A stretch of DNA of 64,000 bases from Ahaetulla prasina (GCF_028640845.1 NC_080540.1:164505252-164569251); one strand, 5' to 3'. Numbered from the stretch's first letter, positions 12,626-26,060 are shown. Numbers and translations: made by a program. Notes: generated by a model from the sequence alone, not told the origin.

Positions 12626-12709
12626 GAGGGAATTAACAGATATTTCAGTAGTTTATTTCCATTCACCCACACATGCCTCAGCTTTTTCCAAGTGTGTATT
12701 ATTGCATAT

Positions 12710-12930
12710 TGACCCAGCTTGATGTAGTGGTTAAGGGACCAGGATAGAAACTGGGAGTTCTAGCCTTGCCTTAGGCACAAAGCCAGTTGGGTGACTTTGG
12801 GTCAGTCACTCTTCTCAATACTGGGAAACAGGCAAGTAGCAAACCAATTGTAAAATCTTGCCAAGAAAACTGAAGAACTTGTCCAGGCAATTGTCAGAAC
12901 ACAAGACTGACTCAATGACTCATATACACA
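12710..12930 (+). mobile_element. tRNA-derived squamate SINE
   Basis: Contains GATGTAGTGGTTAAGG (A-box region), GAGTTCTAGCCTTG (degenerate B box) and GGTGACTTTGGGTCAGTCAC, a well-known squamate SINE body. The 3' end is eroded. Confidence 0.8.
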
Positions 12931-12939
12931 CACAGATAT

Positions 12940-14290
12940 ACACACAACATCAGATATTAAAAACCCAAAATATAACCATTCTAGAGAATAAGTATATAGA
13001 TGGAACATAAACTGAAAAGTATCAGCTGGATCATCCGCTTTGAGATTGAGAGATTTAAAAATATAAGAAATTGCCATACAAAAATCTGATTTATTTATCT
13101 TTGTGTATTTTGTTCTTATTACACCATAGTCTGATGCTGTTTCATTGAAGATATCAGAAAACAACCGTGAACTGATACACCATGGAATATGTGCGCTATA
13201 ACACTGTACAGCAAGGGCTGGATTTTATTATTTATCTACAATTTCCCAGTGCAAAATTGATTTCAAATAAGCTGCCTAGATTTTTATAGGAAGCCAGCAA
13301 GGGGGCAGGACCACAAAGAAACATCCCATTATTTTGTCCTCCAGATATGAGACCCAGGTATACAATCATTGAGCATAGCAGTTTCATTCAGTACTATGTA
13401 GATTGAGAATACATGTTAAGTTACTATGCCTTGGGCTGAAAGACGTTAAAGAAGGATTCTGTACCACTGCATTTTTTTTCAAACCGCAAATGTTTTTCTG
13501 CACAATGTACTCATTCAGTCCAAGTCAGAGGGAAACAAACAAAAAAAAATCTCTTTACCCCAAAATAGCTTTCGCTGGATAGAAGCTACAGTTGAGTCAC
13601 TCCTTCTGGGATTCATTAAAACATGCAAACTCCCTTACTCTGCACAGAGTTACCCTCTGTGCTTCTTGCAAACCGGGTTTGGATTCTTAAACCATCTTAT
13701 TTGACGCACTGTTTGCTGAGGGAGAGGCCCTGATAGGTAGACTAATGATATTCTCATACAGGTCTAGGATCTGGACACAAGTTGAACAAGATTTACTAGT
13801 ACAAAAATCCCCAAAAGTAGGCATTCTGGTCTGATGATTTATTTAAAGCATTGGTAATTGGATTTTTCACATAGGGTAAGTACACAATAATAAACACGGA
13901 CATCCAATTAAAACTAATGTCAACATATGTAAAGCACATTAAAATAGTTTAAAAATAGCAAGAAGGCAGCTGTAGTCTATAGCGGTAAAACCTGAAAAAG
14001 GAGTTAGGGCAGAAATAAAAGCACAGTTGTACGTATTACTTTTGCACATGGACATCCCTGGCTGAAATCACTGGAAATTAAAGCCTTCTTTTACACATTA
14101 CCTTTTGAACCCCTAAGTCACAGGCTCTCAGCATTTCCAGATGGGGTTGGGAGAAATACCTGTTTTGAAATCCTGGACAACAGTCATTGGTCAGAACCCT
14201 CCATACCAAGGTAGATGGGTGAAGATCTGAATTGGACAGCATCTTATTTACACGCTGCCAGGTTGCAACAACAACTGGTACATTTTCTTT
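12940..14290. other. Unannotated AT-rich sequence
   Basis: No exon or repeat family was recognised. Confidence 0.45.
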
Positions 14291-14294
14291 AATC

Positions 14295-14400
14295 TGGTGC
14301 CCTCCAGATGTCTGGAACCACAAGAAATGGCAGTGCTATTTGGGAAGGATGAGAACTGTAATTCACCACATCTGACGAATACTGGGTGGTGGAAGGCTAT
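14295..14400. mobile_element. Degenerate hAT-like miniature (GCCCTCCAGATGT family)
   Basis: Starts GGTGCCCTCCAGATGTCTGG and includes GAACTGTAATTCACCACATCTG, as in a common squamate miniature that ends with the inverse ATCTGGAGGGCAC. The right end is eroded. A related copy lies at 24661. Confidence 0.5.
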
Positions 14401-15640
14401 GGTAAAATCAACTTTCATGCTCATGGATGACATTTCTAATGGATATGTTAGTTCTGTTTCTGTTTAAACATCACAGCAATGCACTCCTTTTTTTTATGTA
14501 CTTCTGATCTGTACATTTGGTCTGTACATAAATCTACCTCAGTCCCTCTGCTAAAATATCTACCAGCTTCATAATATTTTTACCCGCTAACCTGTAAATA
14601 TGCATGCTGCAGCAATTTAAGTTGCCATAAATAATCTACCAAACCTAATACTGTGGATCCTATCTTCCCCTGACAAACAGTGCTCTCTAAATTAGGAGGC
14701 AATTGGTTTGTTTGTTGGATGGGGGGAGGGATTATCTAACTTCCTTTGAGGTAGATATTCAGAGCATCCTCTTATCTTCTATTTTGAGGACAGGCTGGCA
14801 AGGGTAGTTACATATTGAACAATGAATTTAATGCACAGCTCAATAGCTATAAATCAAAAGCACTGTAATGTATTGTATAACTCTTCACTTTGGGCTTTTA
14901 AATAGCACAATTTCCTTGACTTTGTAATTATCAACTTTTTTTAAAAAAAAATGCTTTTACCATATTATGTAAGCACATCATTGTTATATTGCTGTGATAC
15001 TTGAACCTTACTGTTCAAAACTAAATAAGGAAAAAGAAAACCTTTTCTGATGATTGCTACTTTTAACATTCCGAATCTGTATTTTGTTCCTTGACATTTC
15101 ATGAGTAGTAATAGCCAATCATGTTTAAGTTGACAAACAGCTAGCTAAATATATATGGTTTTAAAAGAAACATTTTTTTTTCAAACGACAGTTTAGCAGG
15201 CTGTTGCTCTTTTCACCCCCAAGTGCAAAGTTTTCACCTTGGTCTGGATGGAACACAACAGAATGAAAATAAAGAAGGGATGAACTTTTCAGGACAAAAT
15301 AGAAAATCAATGGCAATTCCACTTGTAGTTGACTGGTAGTAAAAAAAATAAATAAATACTGTAGATGGCATCCCATTGGAAACAGACTGAAACTGGGGTT
15401 GCTAAATTGTTCCCAGTTGAAAAGATTGCAGCATTACCAATCAAAAGGCCATGTTCTTGTCATGTTCTTAACAGAGTTTAGCTGTTTTCGTCAAGAAGTG
15501 GTAGAAAGATATCAGGAGAGTTATAAATATGAAACATTGTGTGAATTTCTGGTAAAGGTCTGTAGGAATTTAGCACCCACCCCCCTCCTAGAAGAATGAA
15601 ATATTTTAGAAAATACTTAAAAAGCAGAATATATTTCCCT
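14401..15640. other. Unannotated AT-rich sequence
   Basis: No exon or repeat family was recognised. Several short A and T runs. Confidence 0.45.
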
Positions 15641-16070
15641 GGATGAGAAATGGAGAAACATGTTTCAAAGACAAAGCAGCTTCCTGACTCCCCCCCACCT
15701 TTGTCAATGGGCCATTAAAGCCTCAACCAAGCTCACTCAATCCCCCCATCATTTGCAACACAATAGAACAGAAACTCACCACATGGCAAGGCTCAGGCAA
15801 GCTTGAGGGACAACCTACAATGTTAACTAAGACCCCTAGACCACCTGGGAGTTTGACAACCAATCAGGATACTCTTCCTGTGCCCCAGAAAGTTCAAAGC
15901 TCAGAAAAAGAATAAAGCCAGGGAGCACACAGGATCTCAGCCCTTTTCTGTTCAGGATCTCAAGCCATGTGATCCTGACCACCATTAAACCATCTTTCCA
16001 AGCAGCCTCCATGTTTCCAGTGTCTTTGTCCCCACTTGGAACTGAACCCAGATGGATATTTCTTTCAACA
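15640..16070 (+). mobile_element. Possible solo LTR
   Basis: Order of elements resembles an LTR: CCAATCAGG (about 15860), AATAAA (15911-15916), a downstream CT-rich U5-like section, and a terminal TTCAACA at 16064-16070. No clear target duplication or matching TG start was found, so the left boundary is approximate. Confidence 0.35.
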
Positions 16071-16972
16071 GGTCCATGAATGAAGACTTGCATGGCTGCA
16101 GTCATGGACCCTGAATTTGGGAAATTAGTTCCTAAATACTTTGTGTTATCCATTGAAAATGGCAAACCATGTGCCAAGATAATGTATTATAATAAAAGAC
16201 TGCTAGAAAGAACAGAAAAGGTATTGTGAGATTCTTCTAGAATCCATGAAAAAAATATTTTCATTTTCATTGCCCATTCCGGACAGGATTCATACGTGAC
16301 TGGCTCCACAAATCACACTAAGCCATGTATTAACCATTGTTTATTGCATAATCTACACTACATGCAGTGCCACAATTCATGGTTTACAAGCTGTGATGAT
16401 GGTTGTAGTTACTTTTGCTGCTGCTATTGCAACAATTATGAAGATAATGTCAATTCACATTCCACTTTTCTGCCTCATAAGTAAACTCTACTGGCTTGGT
16501 TCACATTAATCCAAAACAAAACAAAACAAAAAAAGAGTAGTTTCATGTGAAGTCTGAACAGAGTCAACTCTGTTCCCTAGCAAAATGATATTCAACCGGT
16601 TATGTCATTGGCAGTTAGCTAGTATGACTGATGAGCAGGGGTAACTGGATTTGACGTGCAAAACGTTTGGAATTAGAATTGGAAAAGGTGCTTTAATGCC
16701 TGTTGAGGCCAGGGATCTTACTAATATCAAATAATCTGTCTTTCAGTTCAGGAACTGATTCTGCCATCTTAAACCTATCTGAACAAAATGGCAGAGAAAT
16801 TCCAGAAAACAAGTGAATTACAGACAGATAGGTGCTTGGCAGAAAGTCTAAATAAAAGCACATAATCATTTGAGAAAAGATTCAGCCAAAAATGTATGTT
16901 ACATCTAAGCATTAATCACAATTCTTTTGTTGAGCTGGTTACCTGTATCCCTCATTGTCTATGGTTTATATG

Positions 16973-16974
<2 letters not shown>

Positions 16975-17021
<47 letters not shown>
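16975..17021. repeat. (GT)n microsatellite
   Basis: Uninterrupted GT dinucleotides for about 46 bp. Confidence 0.97.
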
Positions 17022-17022
<1 letters not shown>

Positions 17023-19360
17023 TTTTTGATTTTTTATGCCTATCGTTCTATCTGCTTGCTATACGCTGCCCATTTGGTAAGATGGGCAACTACCTCAAAT
17101 AAATTTATCAAATAAATATATTCATCCACACAGCCCACAAAATTAGCTTGTCTATGGCTGCCACAGAAAAGGATAGCAGGATAGTTAAGACAAAGGCTCA
17201 ACAATTTTGACTCACTTTCAACCTTCTCTCTCCAAGGATTATAAAAACTGTCTTAGACTACAGAGTTATATTCTCACTCAAGGCCTTGAACAACTGCAGA
17301 TTCCAAAATCAATGAATGCTCTATACTTCTGTGTGCTGGCAGTAGGCTTTGGGCCCATAAGTAAAGGAAGAAAGAGAAATACATATTGAAAATCCACACA
17401 GCAAAATCAGGAAAAAAAATCCTCTTACCACTACATTGGTAAACAGTTAGGCTGACTGTCCAGCTTACTCAGCCTTAATAATCTGGTCCAGTAAAACAAC
17501 TGAAATAGGAGGAATGTAGGCCACTCCACCAAATGTATTACTTGAAGAAAGTCCACTTAAAAAACCTCATCCCTGAATCTTACTACCTCAGTGGTAGTAA
17601 GAGTTACAGAGCAAAGAGTTTTAATTAATTCTCATAGCAAGGCAGACACAGGGCGAGTCTTCATCCAGAGAATCTGTATTATTTTTAAAAAAATTCCTGC
17701 CAGTATCTTATTGTTCCCTCCCCACCCAACATGGTATATTTAACCTCCTTAATTTCAAAGTCCTGAACCGCTAGATTGCACCATGAATTCCTTTCCCTCC
17801 ACCCTCATTCATGCTCCATCAGAATTCCTCATCTATAACACTGTCACTCAAGCTCCCAATTCCAGCCCGCCCAGCTGAATGGGGAAGAGAGAAAAGGCCT
17901 TGTTTATCAGAAGTATCAGAAACCACACTCAAGCATACATGAGCCTCCCTCAAGCTGTTGTCAGGCCAAGCTCTTATCAGGCCTGTTATTTCCTGGACAG
18001 CACCACATTTTAGCCCGAACTTAATCCTCTCCAAATAGCTTCTGTACACATCAGCAGCAGCCTGGAGGAACCAGGCAGGAACAGCAAAGAAAAGAAGAGA
18101 ACTCTCTGCCCGGTTTATCTATCTCTCTATGTTTATAAACTATTCAGCATCCCATGGGACGTAGGGATCAACAAATGCCTTAATGGACTAGGAAGGAAAT
18201 ACGTCTGGAGATAGACACTAACCAGTAGGGTCCAGAGAATGTGGGCCCCTGGAAGATTTGGCATTTCCAGCATCATTTCAGAAAAAGCTGCAACCATTTC
18301 AGTTTTGTCTTCAAAACTCTCCAACCATGATTAGTCTCTTCTTCAAGGGTACTTTGAAGAGACTCTACTTCAGATCAACAAAATGATACACTGGGCCCTC
18401 AAACTCAATGCTGAAACTCTCTGGTTTGAGTGTAATTTTACTATGCTAGTTAGAATTTCCCCAGGCTTTCTATTTATGTGTTTTGATATGACCAAATTTT
18501 GGTTTGATCTTGAATGGTCTGGATAGCTGATTGTAGGCTGTAGTATTCAAACCAATTTAGATTTATTTTGTTTTGGTCTCCCACTACTGACTTTTAATTG
18601 TTTTCTCTGTTCATAGTTTTTGAATATCTGTTTTGATATTACTATAATTGTGTGGATGTCATTAATTTCATATGTCTGTAAAAATAATTTTACAGATGGG
18701 TAGCAGGAAACCATTGCCAATAAACTGTAGCTTGGGATTTATTTTTAAAAGCACAGCCTTGTCTGGTATGGTGTTTTATCCCTCCTATCCTATAACAACC
18801 AAATAGAGAGGAACAAAACAGCATGAAAGCCAATCATGCATAACTATTTGTTGTCCTCAAAATATAAGTATCCCTCAGAAGGAGGAGCAGGAGATGTTCA
18901 GCAATTCCCAAAAGAAACAAGGATGAGAAACTCTCTGGATTGTTCCACTTATGGAGGCCAAATTTTCCCATCTCTACACAAAGGAGATTTCAAGATGAGT
19001 TCATAGAAGACATTATCCGAAGTGCACAGCTCGACACGTTAAAAAAAAAGATACGATTCCCATTTCTCCATTCAGTTCCCCAACTCTATACAAAGAAATA
19101 TAGTAATTGCAGGAAGGTTTACAAACCCATTTTTTAAAAAAATCCAAAGAATTAAGTCAGAGGTTCTCAAATAGTGGGATTGGATGGCCTGGGGATCATA
19201 AGCACCCTAGTGATTTGTCTAAGAAACCTGATCAGCCTTGCCTACACAGGGGAGGAGGGCTGTCAAAACCTGCTCTCGCCTTTGCTCCTTATTTTGCCTG
19301 CACAAATCTCGGGTGTGAGGCTGCAGTGCTGTGAAGTCTGAGATATACGATCATAGATTC
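17022..19360. other. Unannotated sequence
   Basis: No supported exon. The minus-strand open frames at about 17820-18325 show no known domain. Confidence 0.45.
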
Positions 19361-19369
19361 AAATTTAAT

Positions 19370-20005
19370 TTTTAAAAGTAAAGAGCTGCTGATTCAGTTC
19401 TACAGAGGAATTATTGAGTCTGTCATCTGCACCTCTATACCTGTCTGGTTTGGTTCTGCAACCCAACAAGACAGACACAGACTTCAGAGGATAATTAGAA
19501 CTACAGAAAAAACAATGGCTACCAACTTCCCTTCCATTGAGGACCTGTATACTGCACAAGTCAAAAAGAGGGCTGTGAAAATATTTACAGACCCCTCACA
19601 TCTTGGACATAAACTGTTTCCTACCCTCAAAACTACGCTACAGAGCACTGCACACCAGAACAACTAGACACAAGAACAGTTTCTTCCACAACGCCATCAC
19701 TCTGCTAAACAAATAATTCCCTCAACACTGTCAAACTATTTACTAAATCTGCACTACTATTAATCTTCTCATCGTTCCCATCACCCATCTCCTTCCACTT
19801 ATGACTGTATAACTGTAACTTTGTTGCTTGTATCCTTATGATTTATATTGATATTGTTTCCTGATTGCTTATTTGTAGCCTATGACTATCATTAAGTGTT
19901 GTAAGTGTTGTACCTTGATGAAGGTATCTTTTCTTTTATGTACACTGAGAGCATATGCACCAAGACAAATTCCTTGTGTGTCCAATCACACTTGGCCAAT
20001 AAAAA
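19370..20005 (+). mobile_element. CR1/Rex1-like LINE, 3' portion
   Basis: The plus strand encodes a degraded reverse-transcriptase C-terminus (YRGIIESVICTSIPVWFGS, DRHRLQRIIRTTEK, DPSHLGHKLFPTL), a pattern seen in Rex1/CR1-clade LINEs. It is followed by stops and the 3' UTR ending CACTTGGCCAATAAAAAATTC with two TCTA units. 5'-truncated, with no target duplication seen. It gives the coding end for the tails at 1341, 10050 and 46548. Confidence 0.88.
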
Positions 20006-20390
20006 ATTCTATCTATCTAAATGGTGAAATCATTAATACTATTCATAGGGGAAGTGTCGCATAAATTCATGCATCATGTTATCACAAAGTTTGTGAATTG
20101 CAGATTAAAGAGTTTACCTTCCCAAGTGAACTCAATTCTGGTGTCCGGGCAGTATGTCCATGCGGGTATTTTTTTTCCAAACAACAATAGAGAAGCCTTT
20201 TACCATCATCTCATTCCAGAATTTTTAAAAAAAAACACCTTAGTTGCCTAAGTGTTCTTGGTGGTCTCCCAAGTTAGCATTTTAAGAAAGTCAAGTCAGC
20301 TCAGTGCGGCCACATAACTGGCAAAAAAGATCTGGACCATTTTTTCAACCATTTTAGTCAGAATAGGTAAATGGTAGCGCACATCTAAAG

Positions 20391-20582
20391 CAGGGGTGAA
20401 ATCCAGCAGGTTCTGGAGAACCAGTAGCGGAAATTTTGAGTAGTTTGGAGAACCAGCAAATACCACTTCTGGCTGGCCCCAGAGTGGGGTGGGAATGGAG
20501 ATTTTACAATATCCTTCCCCTGACATGCCTACCAAGCCACGCCCAAAGAACCGGTAGGGAAAAAATTTGGATTTCATCCCTG
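20391..20582 (-). mobile_element. hAT-type element, family C (192-bp form)
   Basis: Ends CAGGGGTGAAATCC and GGATTTCATCCCTG with exact 8-bp duplications ATCTAAAG (20383-20390 and 20583-20590). Confidence 0.93.
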
Positions 20583-20683
20583 ATCTAAAGGCCTTGTAAA
20601 ACAGATCTAAAGAGAAAGGTTTATCTCCCAGATAACTAGATGTTTGATGAGATGGGCTTACACCATCAATAAGCAACCTGTAT

Positions 20684-20998
20684 ACTTTGGCTTAGCAGTT
20701 AAGATGCTAGGCTTGTTGACCGGAAGGTTGGCAGTTCGAGACCTAAGTATTGTGGGATGGGGTGAGCTCCCGTTACTTGCCCCAGCTCCTGCCCACCTAG
20801 CAGTTTAAAAGCATGTAAATGTGAGTAGATAAATAGGTACCACTTCGATGGGAAGATAACAGCATGTGGTGCACCTCAGTGTATAATCATGCTGGCCACA
20901 TGATGACAGAAAAGTCTTCAGTGCTGGCTCCCTCGGCTAAGAAACAGAGATGAGCCCCACCGTCTAGAGTTGAACCTTCTCAACGACCTTTAATTTCC
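20684..20998 (+). mobile_element. tRNA-derived SINE, long squamate type
   Basis: TTGGCTTAGCAGTTAAGATG (A-box region) and GGCAGTTCGAGACC (B box) start a 300-bp body with GGGGTGAGCTCCCGTTACTTG, GCCACATGATGACAG and GAGATGAGCCCCACCGTCTA, all typical of a widespread snake SINE. The 3' end is eroded. Confidence 0.88.
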
Positions 20999-21527
20999 TT
21001 CAGTACATTGTGGCTTTAAAATGTTCGTTTTTTTCAATTTTCATTTTTTCCCCTCATTTATGAAAAGTAGATCACTGAGGATTGATTCTATTGCTAAAAC
21101 ACTTTCTTAATTAAAAAAAATAAAAAAAATTATTCTTATTTTCAAAATTTCTCTCAATACGGAGTATAAAATATACAAACAACTCTGGGATGCTGCAGCA
21201 AGGCACTCTGGTATGATAACAAAGGAAATCATGATTCTCCATTTGCCTTGCTCCTTTTCAAAGGGATCTCACCTTATATAATATTTGCTATCATATTTGC
21301 AGATGCGTGTGTCCTCAGTTCTGCTATAATATTCCTGCTTATGAAATCTTGAAGGTGGACCTAAACTGATTTCCGTTGCTAGAGTTAAGATTTTAAATCT
21401 CTATTCTTTTAAGCTGATAGCTTTCCTTTTCAACATGTGTTTCAGATTACCATATGATATGTAGTTATGAGTTTATACCATATTATAGGCAAGACATCAT
21501 TAGATATGATTTTAAAACCCTCCAAGC

Positions 21528-21829
21528 CAGGGGTGAAATCCAGTAGGTTCTGACAGGTTCTGGAGAACCGGTAGCAGAAATTTTGAGTAGTTCAGAGAAC
21601 TGGCAAATGCCACCTCTAGGGTGGCATTTAGAATGGGGTGAGAATGTAGATTTTGCAATATCCTTCCCCCAGGAGTGGGGGGGGGAATGGGGATTTTGCA
21701 GTATCCTTCCCCTGGAATAGGGTGGAAATGGAGATTTTGCAGTATCCTTCCCCTGCCACGCCTACCAAGCCACACCCACCAAGCCACACCCACAGAACCG
21801 GTAATAAAAAAAATTGGATTTCACCACTG
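21528..21829 (-). mobile_element. hAT-type element, family C, with internal tandem copies
   Basis: Inverted ends (CAGGGGTGAAATCC; GGATTTCACCACTG) with 8-bp duplications CTCCAAGC (21520-21527) and CTCCAAGT (21830-21837). The block holding GATTTTGCAGTATCCTTCCCC occurs three times in a row (about 21650-21752), which lengthens this copy. Confidence 0.9.
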
Positions 21830-21837
21830 CTCCAAGT

Positions 21838-23811
21838 TATTGTTCAAAAAATATCTTCACATACATAGCCCATGTTAAAAATGTAACTGGTGCTGCTTTC
21901 AGAGTGCTGCATATTTATGTGAGGCCTATATATTGAGAAGAACAGCAACAAACCCACCCACATGTTTGATTCTGAATTAAGAAATTATATCAGATTAAGA
22001 AATGGTTACTCAGTCTCATCTCTTACTGGGCTCTAGTCTGCAGGGCAGAGCACAGGCAAAGGATAGGGAGGGTGATTAATGTGATTAGACCCACAACAAA
22101 GTAATCATAGCAACAAAGGATAATAATAGCAATAACAATAATACCAATGGAGAAGGTAGTGGAACAGATGAGAATGATAAAAGTAATATAGTTATACTAC
22201 GTAGGTAATATAAGACAGAAGACAGAACTGTGGAAATTAAATGTTCAGCAGAATGATAGCACCCGGAAAAGAAAAGAACTGTCTTGTGTCTAGTTGTTTT
22301 GGCATGCAGTTTATTTCAACCACTAATTATTACTAATAACAAATAAGTACCAATCTGGGTAGGATCCCTCTCAAAAGGTATTTGTACAGGCCCTTGTACT
22401 CTTTAGTGGATGCTGAACATACTTTCAGAGAGATAAAGTAATTTACTCCACTTCTGGACTAAAACATGCCAAAGATTAAGAATAGCCAGTAGCAAAGCAG
22501 TACCCTCTATTCACAGAGTATCTCTGCAGTCCTGAATATGCAGCTTCGGGTAGTTATCTGGTGCCACTATCTTATCTTGCCACTGATCCACCAATAAGGA
22601 GACAGGAAATTGAAAAAAGTCAGACTACTCAATAGTCTCCACGGGCATGAATGGCAGCTGCTCAGCACTTTTAGCCCGCAGACTGTGTCCAGCATCAACC
22701 CAAGCAGGGGCCATCTGCTCTCTCCAACTCAGGGTCCCTGCTTCTGCTCCTCCACAAATGCCAGCTAGCTCAATTTAAGAAGGAGGGGTGGTTGGAGGGC
22801 TTTAAAAGACTAAATTACTGAAATTGAGGAAATTCCTACCCTCTTCTCGGTGGAGCTTCAAACAGGCCATTTATAACCAGCCGTAAAATGTTTGCAGCTG
22901 GGGTGCTATATAAGCCATTTGTCTTAGCAATGGCATTCCTGATGCTACAGAGTATGTCCCACACTTGAAAATATATGTTCCCTTAGAAATGCCCACACCC
23001 GCGCAAAGGACTGGCTCTCTTGTTAGGTAAAGGAAGAAAACAAGAAGGAAGACTTCCTGAATTGGCTAAAGATGCCTTCAGAGCAACTCACCACCTGCAG
23101 AAGTGATAGGAGCTCAATTACAAGGGTTGATTCTAGTAAAGATTCCCTCAGGCACACAACATGGGCACATCCTTGCAAAACCTCATAGTTTTATTAAAAT
23201 GAATATGAATTCATTTGCTGTGGCTTTCTTCAGAAACGTGTTGCTGTTTTTTCATTCTAGTCTAGAGCCAACAGATTTCCTAATGGTCTCCCATCCAAGT
23301 ATTATCTAGATCCAACTCTGTTTAGTTTTCAGGATCAGCCAGGGTTGGCTGGGACTCTCATCTCCTGAGGCCTTGTGTTAAAGTTTCCCTCAGGTCAAGC
23401 TAACCTCTGGTGAATTTGTAGAACATCTATATGGTTTTCTTAGTGAGAATATGGAAATGTTTTGTCACTGTTATCTTATAGGATTTTTTGATGTAAATTT
23501 CCTTAGTTGACAGCTCTGGGATTTCTGGATGGCCCATCTAATTCTATATACAATCACACCCACAGTTACTTACACACTATCTTCACAGATTAGCCACCAT
23601 CCCCCCATTTCCTCTGAAGCCATTTATTGACCTGGTTTTCTGCAATCAAGTTCTAATGTTTCAAGCAAAATGATCCTATGAAGTTCAGTGAAGTTACTAG
23701 CCCTCCTGGTATATTTGATTTTATTCAGTTGCTTTACCATTCCTACTTAAATTGCAGCACATCATCAACCCAGAATGGACATAAGTAATTAACTTTCTTC
23801 AATATATAATA
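21838..23811. other. Unannotated sequence
   Basis: No exon or repeat family was recognised, including on the minus strand where RARG exons would lie. Confidence 0.45.
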
Positions 23812-24049
23812 CCATGTTTCCCCGAAAATAAGACCCTGTCTTATATTTTTTTGAACCCTGAAATAAGCGCTTGGCCTTATTGTGTGAAACAAGATGGGGC
23901 TCCTCTTGCCGTCTTACCTGATTTCCAGTTCTGTGTTTAAATATTTTCAGGGAGGGCTTATTTTCGGAGGGAGGCTTATTTTATCGCATGCGCTCAAAAG
24001 CCCGATTGGGCTTATTATCAGGGGGTGTCTTATTTTTGGGGAAACAGGG
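23812..24049. mobile_element. Tc1/mariner-like MITE (GTTTCCCC family)
   Basis: Inverted ends CCATGTTTCCCCGAAAATAA and TTATTTTTGGGGAAACAGGG, flanked by TA on both sides. Noncoding. A second copy lies at 59980-60272. Confidence 0.88.
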
Positions 24050-24660
24050 TAGATGCTCTGCCCAAGGGCGTATGCTTATTTGCAAGCATATATACTGCCT
24101 GTACGATAAGTTCATTTGTGATTGCTGACATTCATTAAAGCAGCTACAACTTTCTCCTGGTTGCTCCCTAAATTCCCACATCATTGCAAAACAAAATGAC
24201 AAAATTGTGTAAACCTGATCAATAAAAATAAATAAAAAGTAGACGGAAACATCGTACTAGAAATCTGCTCCCGAAAACGTAAGACCTGAGGCAGAGGTGC
24301 ACTGCTTTCAGTCTGCAGCAAAGTCTAGGGGGGAAAATATCCAGGTCACAATGCTGGTTAGCAAAGACAATGTTGGTGACATCATGATGCTCTGATGCAT
24401 ATGTACTTGTAGCTGCTATGGGAGTCATCATCAGAGGCAGTATTGTGTCATACAGTTCCAGTTGACCTGAAATCATTAGGAAACCTTTTTTTCTACACTG
24501 TATTTGCATCACTATGTTACCGCTATTGTTAGTTCTTCTGATCATGTGCACTCTTTCACTCTAAAGAAGAATTATGAGTCCTTGGGGAAAGAAACCCACT
24601 CAGTTTTATGTTCTGAAAAGTGGTATGAATTGTAAGCGGGTGTCCAATCCATAAATCAGC

Positions 24661-24775
24661 TTTCCTCAACTTGTTGTCCTCTTGATGTATTGGGACAAAG
24701 CAGACAATCCATGGCTAAAGGCTAAGGATTAGGGGAGTTGAAGTCCTAGTTTACCTGGAGGGCAAGAGTTTGAAG
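24661..24775. mobile_element. Degenerate hAT-like miniature
   Basis: CCTCAACTTGTTGTCCTC at the left and CCTGGAGGGCAAGAG at the right are rough inverse copies, with GGAGTTGAAGTCC inside. This is a miniature family common in squamates. No clear target duplication. Confidence 0.5.
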
Positions 24776-24815
24776 AGTTTGAAGATTTTAACCCCAAAAT
24801 CTTCAAAACCCCAAA

Positions 24816-25045
24816 ATCTTCAACCAAAAACTACTATTGACCTCACTCCATTCCTAAGAGGACTATAAGGGGTGTGCATAAGAGCACAAAAGTGCCTACC
24901 GTTCCTGTCCTATTGTTCTCTTCATTATAGTATTATATGCATACTTTTACTTATACTTTTACTTATATATACTTTTTCTCTCATGATAGATTATTGTTTA
25001 TGTTGATGATTGTATATACTGTTGTGACAAAATAAAAAAAATAAA
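24816..25045 (+). mobile_element. Retroelement 3' UTR fragment (unclassified LINE)
   Basis: The stretch from CAACCAAAAACTACTATTGA through GTGCCTACCGTTCCTGTCC to TTGTGACAAAATAAAA matches 49577-49690 closely, and ends in an A-rich simple tail. The family was not identified with certainty. Confidence 0.6.
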
Positions 25046-25340
25046 AAAAGAGATATCATATAGTTCATACAGGCCACCAGAAGGAAAGGACTGTAATTTA
25101 TAAGGAGGCACTCCAATTAAAGTTTACCCCAAAGTGCCAGGAAACTTAAAGCTATAAGAACATATACACCTACACTGCTCATGCCCAGAGGCACTCCCTA
25201 CTACTAAAGTCTGGTTAGTTGGAAAAGGAAGAGGAAAAGGAGAATTATTATTAGTAAGTGTTTTCAAATGATCTCAGACAGACCTTTCTTCCAATCAAAC
25301 CTTTCTAGACTAATGAAATTGCGGTTTCCCTGCCATGTCA

Positions 25341-25500
25341 GTAACAGCAACAGTTGTAACAGAGTTGGAAGGGACCTTCGAGGTCATCTAGCCCAACCCC
25401 CTGCTCTCGCAGGAGACCCATACTATTTCTGATAGGCGGCTATCGAGACGACTCCAGCATTGGGGGTGGGGGAGAGAGACCCACGATTTCCGAAGGCAAT
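25341..25500 (-). mobile_element. CR1 LINE 3' end
   Basis: Reverse complement of the CR1 tail (GAGTTGGAAGGGACCTTCGAG is the inverse of the GGTCCCTTCCAACTC signature). It borders the CpG island region. Confidence 0.75.
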
Positions 25501-25920
25501 TTGTGCCTCTATTATTTCCTCTCTCTTCTTACGGGGAAACTCCGGGCTAAAGCTGAGATTCTCCCAAGGAGCCGTTTTGATTTTTTCAGCAAGCCAGCGA
25601 AAGAGTTAAAGCGCCACATTTCCGAGCCAGCGCTCAGGCAGCCCGGGCGGGGTGGGGCCGCTCCAAATGAAACCGCTTTGAAAGCGAGCTAAGAGGGAGC
25701 GAGCGCGAACTCCCATCGGGCGCGGGGGAGGGAGGGAAGGAGGGAAAGAAGGAACTCAACACTCAAAAACTCCATCCCCAGGTATTCCCCAGCGACGCTG
25801 CTGCGAGCCTGCACCCGCTGGGCGTGTGTGTGTATAAATATACATCTAAAACTTTTGCTTTTCCAAGTTGTAAACACCCGCGATGGGTGCCAAGAAAAAA
25901 GACAGAGAGAGACAGAAAGA

Positions 25921-25957
25921 GAGAAGGAGATAGAGGGAGGGAGGGAGGGAGAAGAAA

Positions 25958-26053
<96 letters not shown>

Positions 26054-26060
26054 GGACGGG
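25921..26060. repeat. (GAAA)n microsatellite with purine-rich flanks
   Basis: About 25 near-perfect GAAA units (25953-26052) within a wider all-purine stretch, about 1.1 kb on the intron side of the RARG2 donor. Confidence 0.97.
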
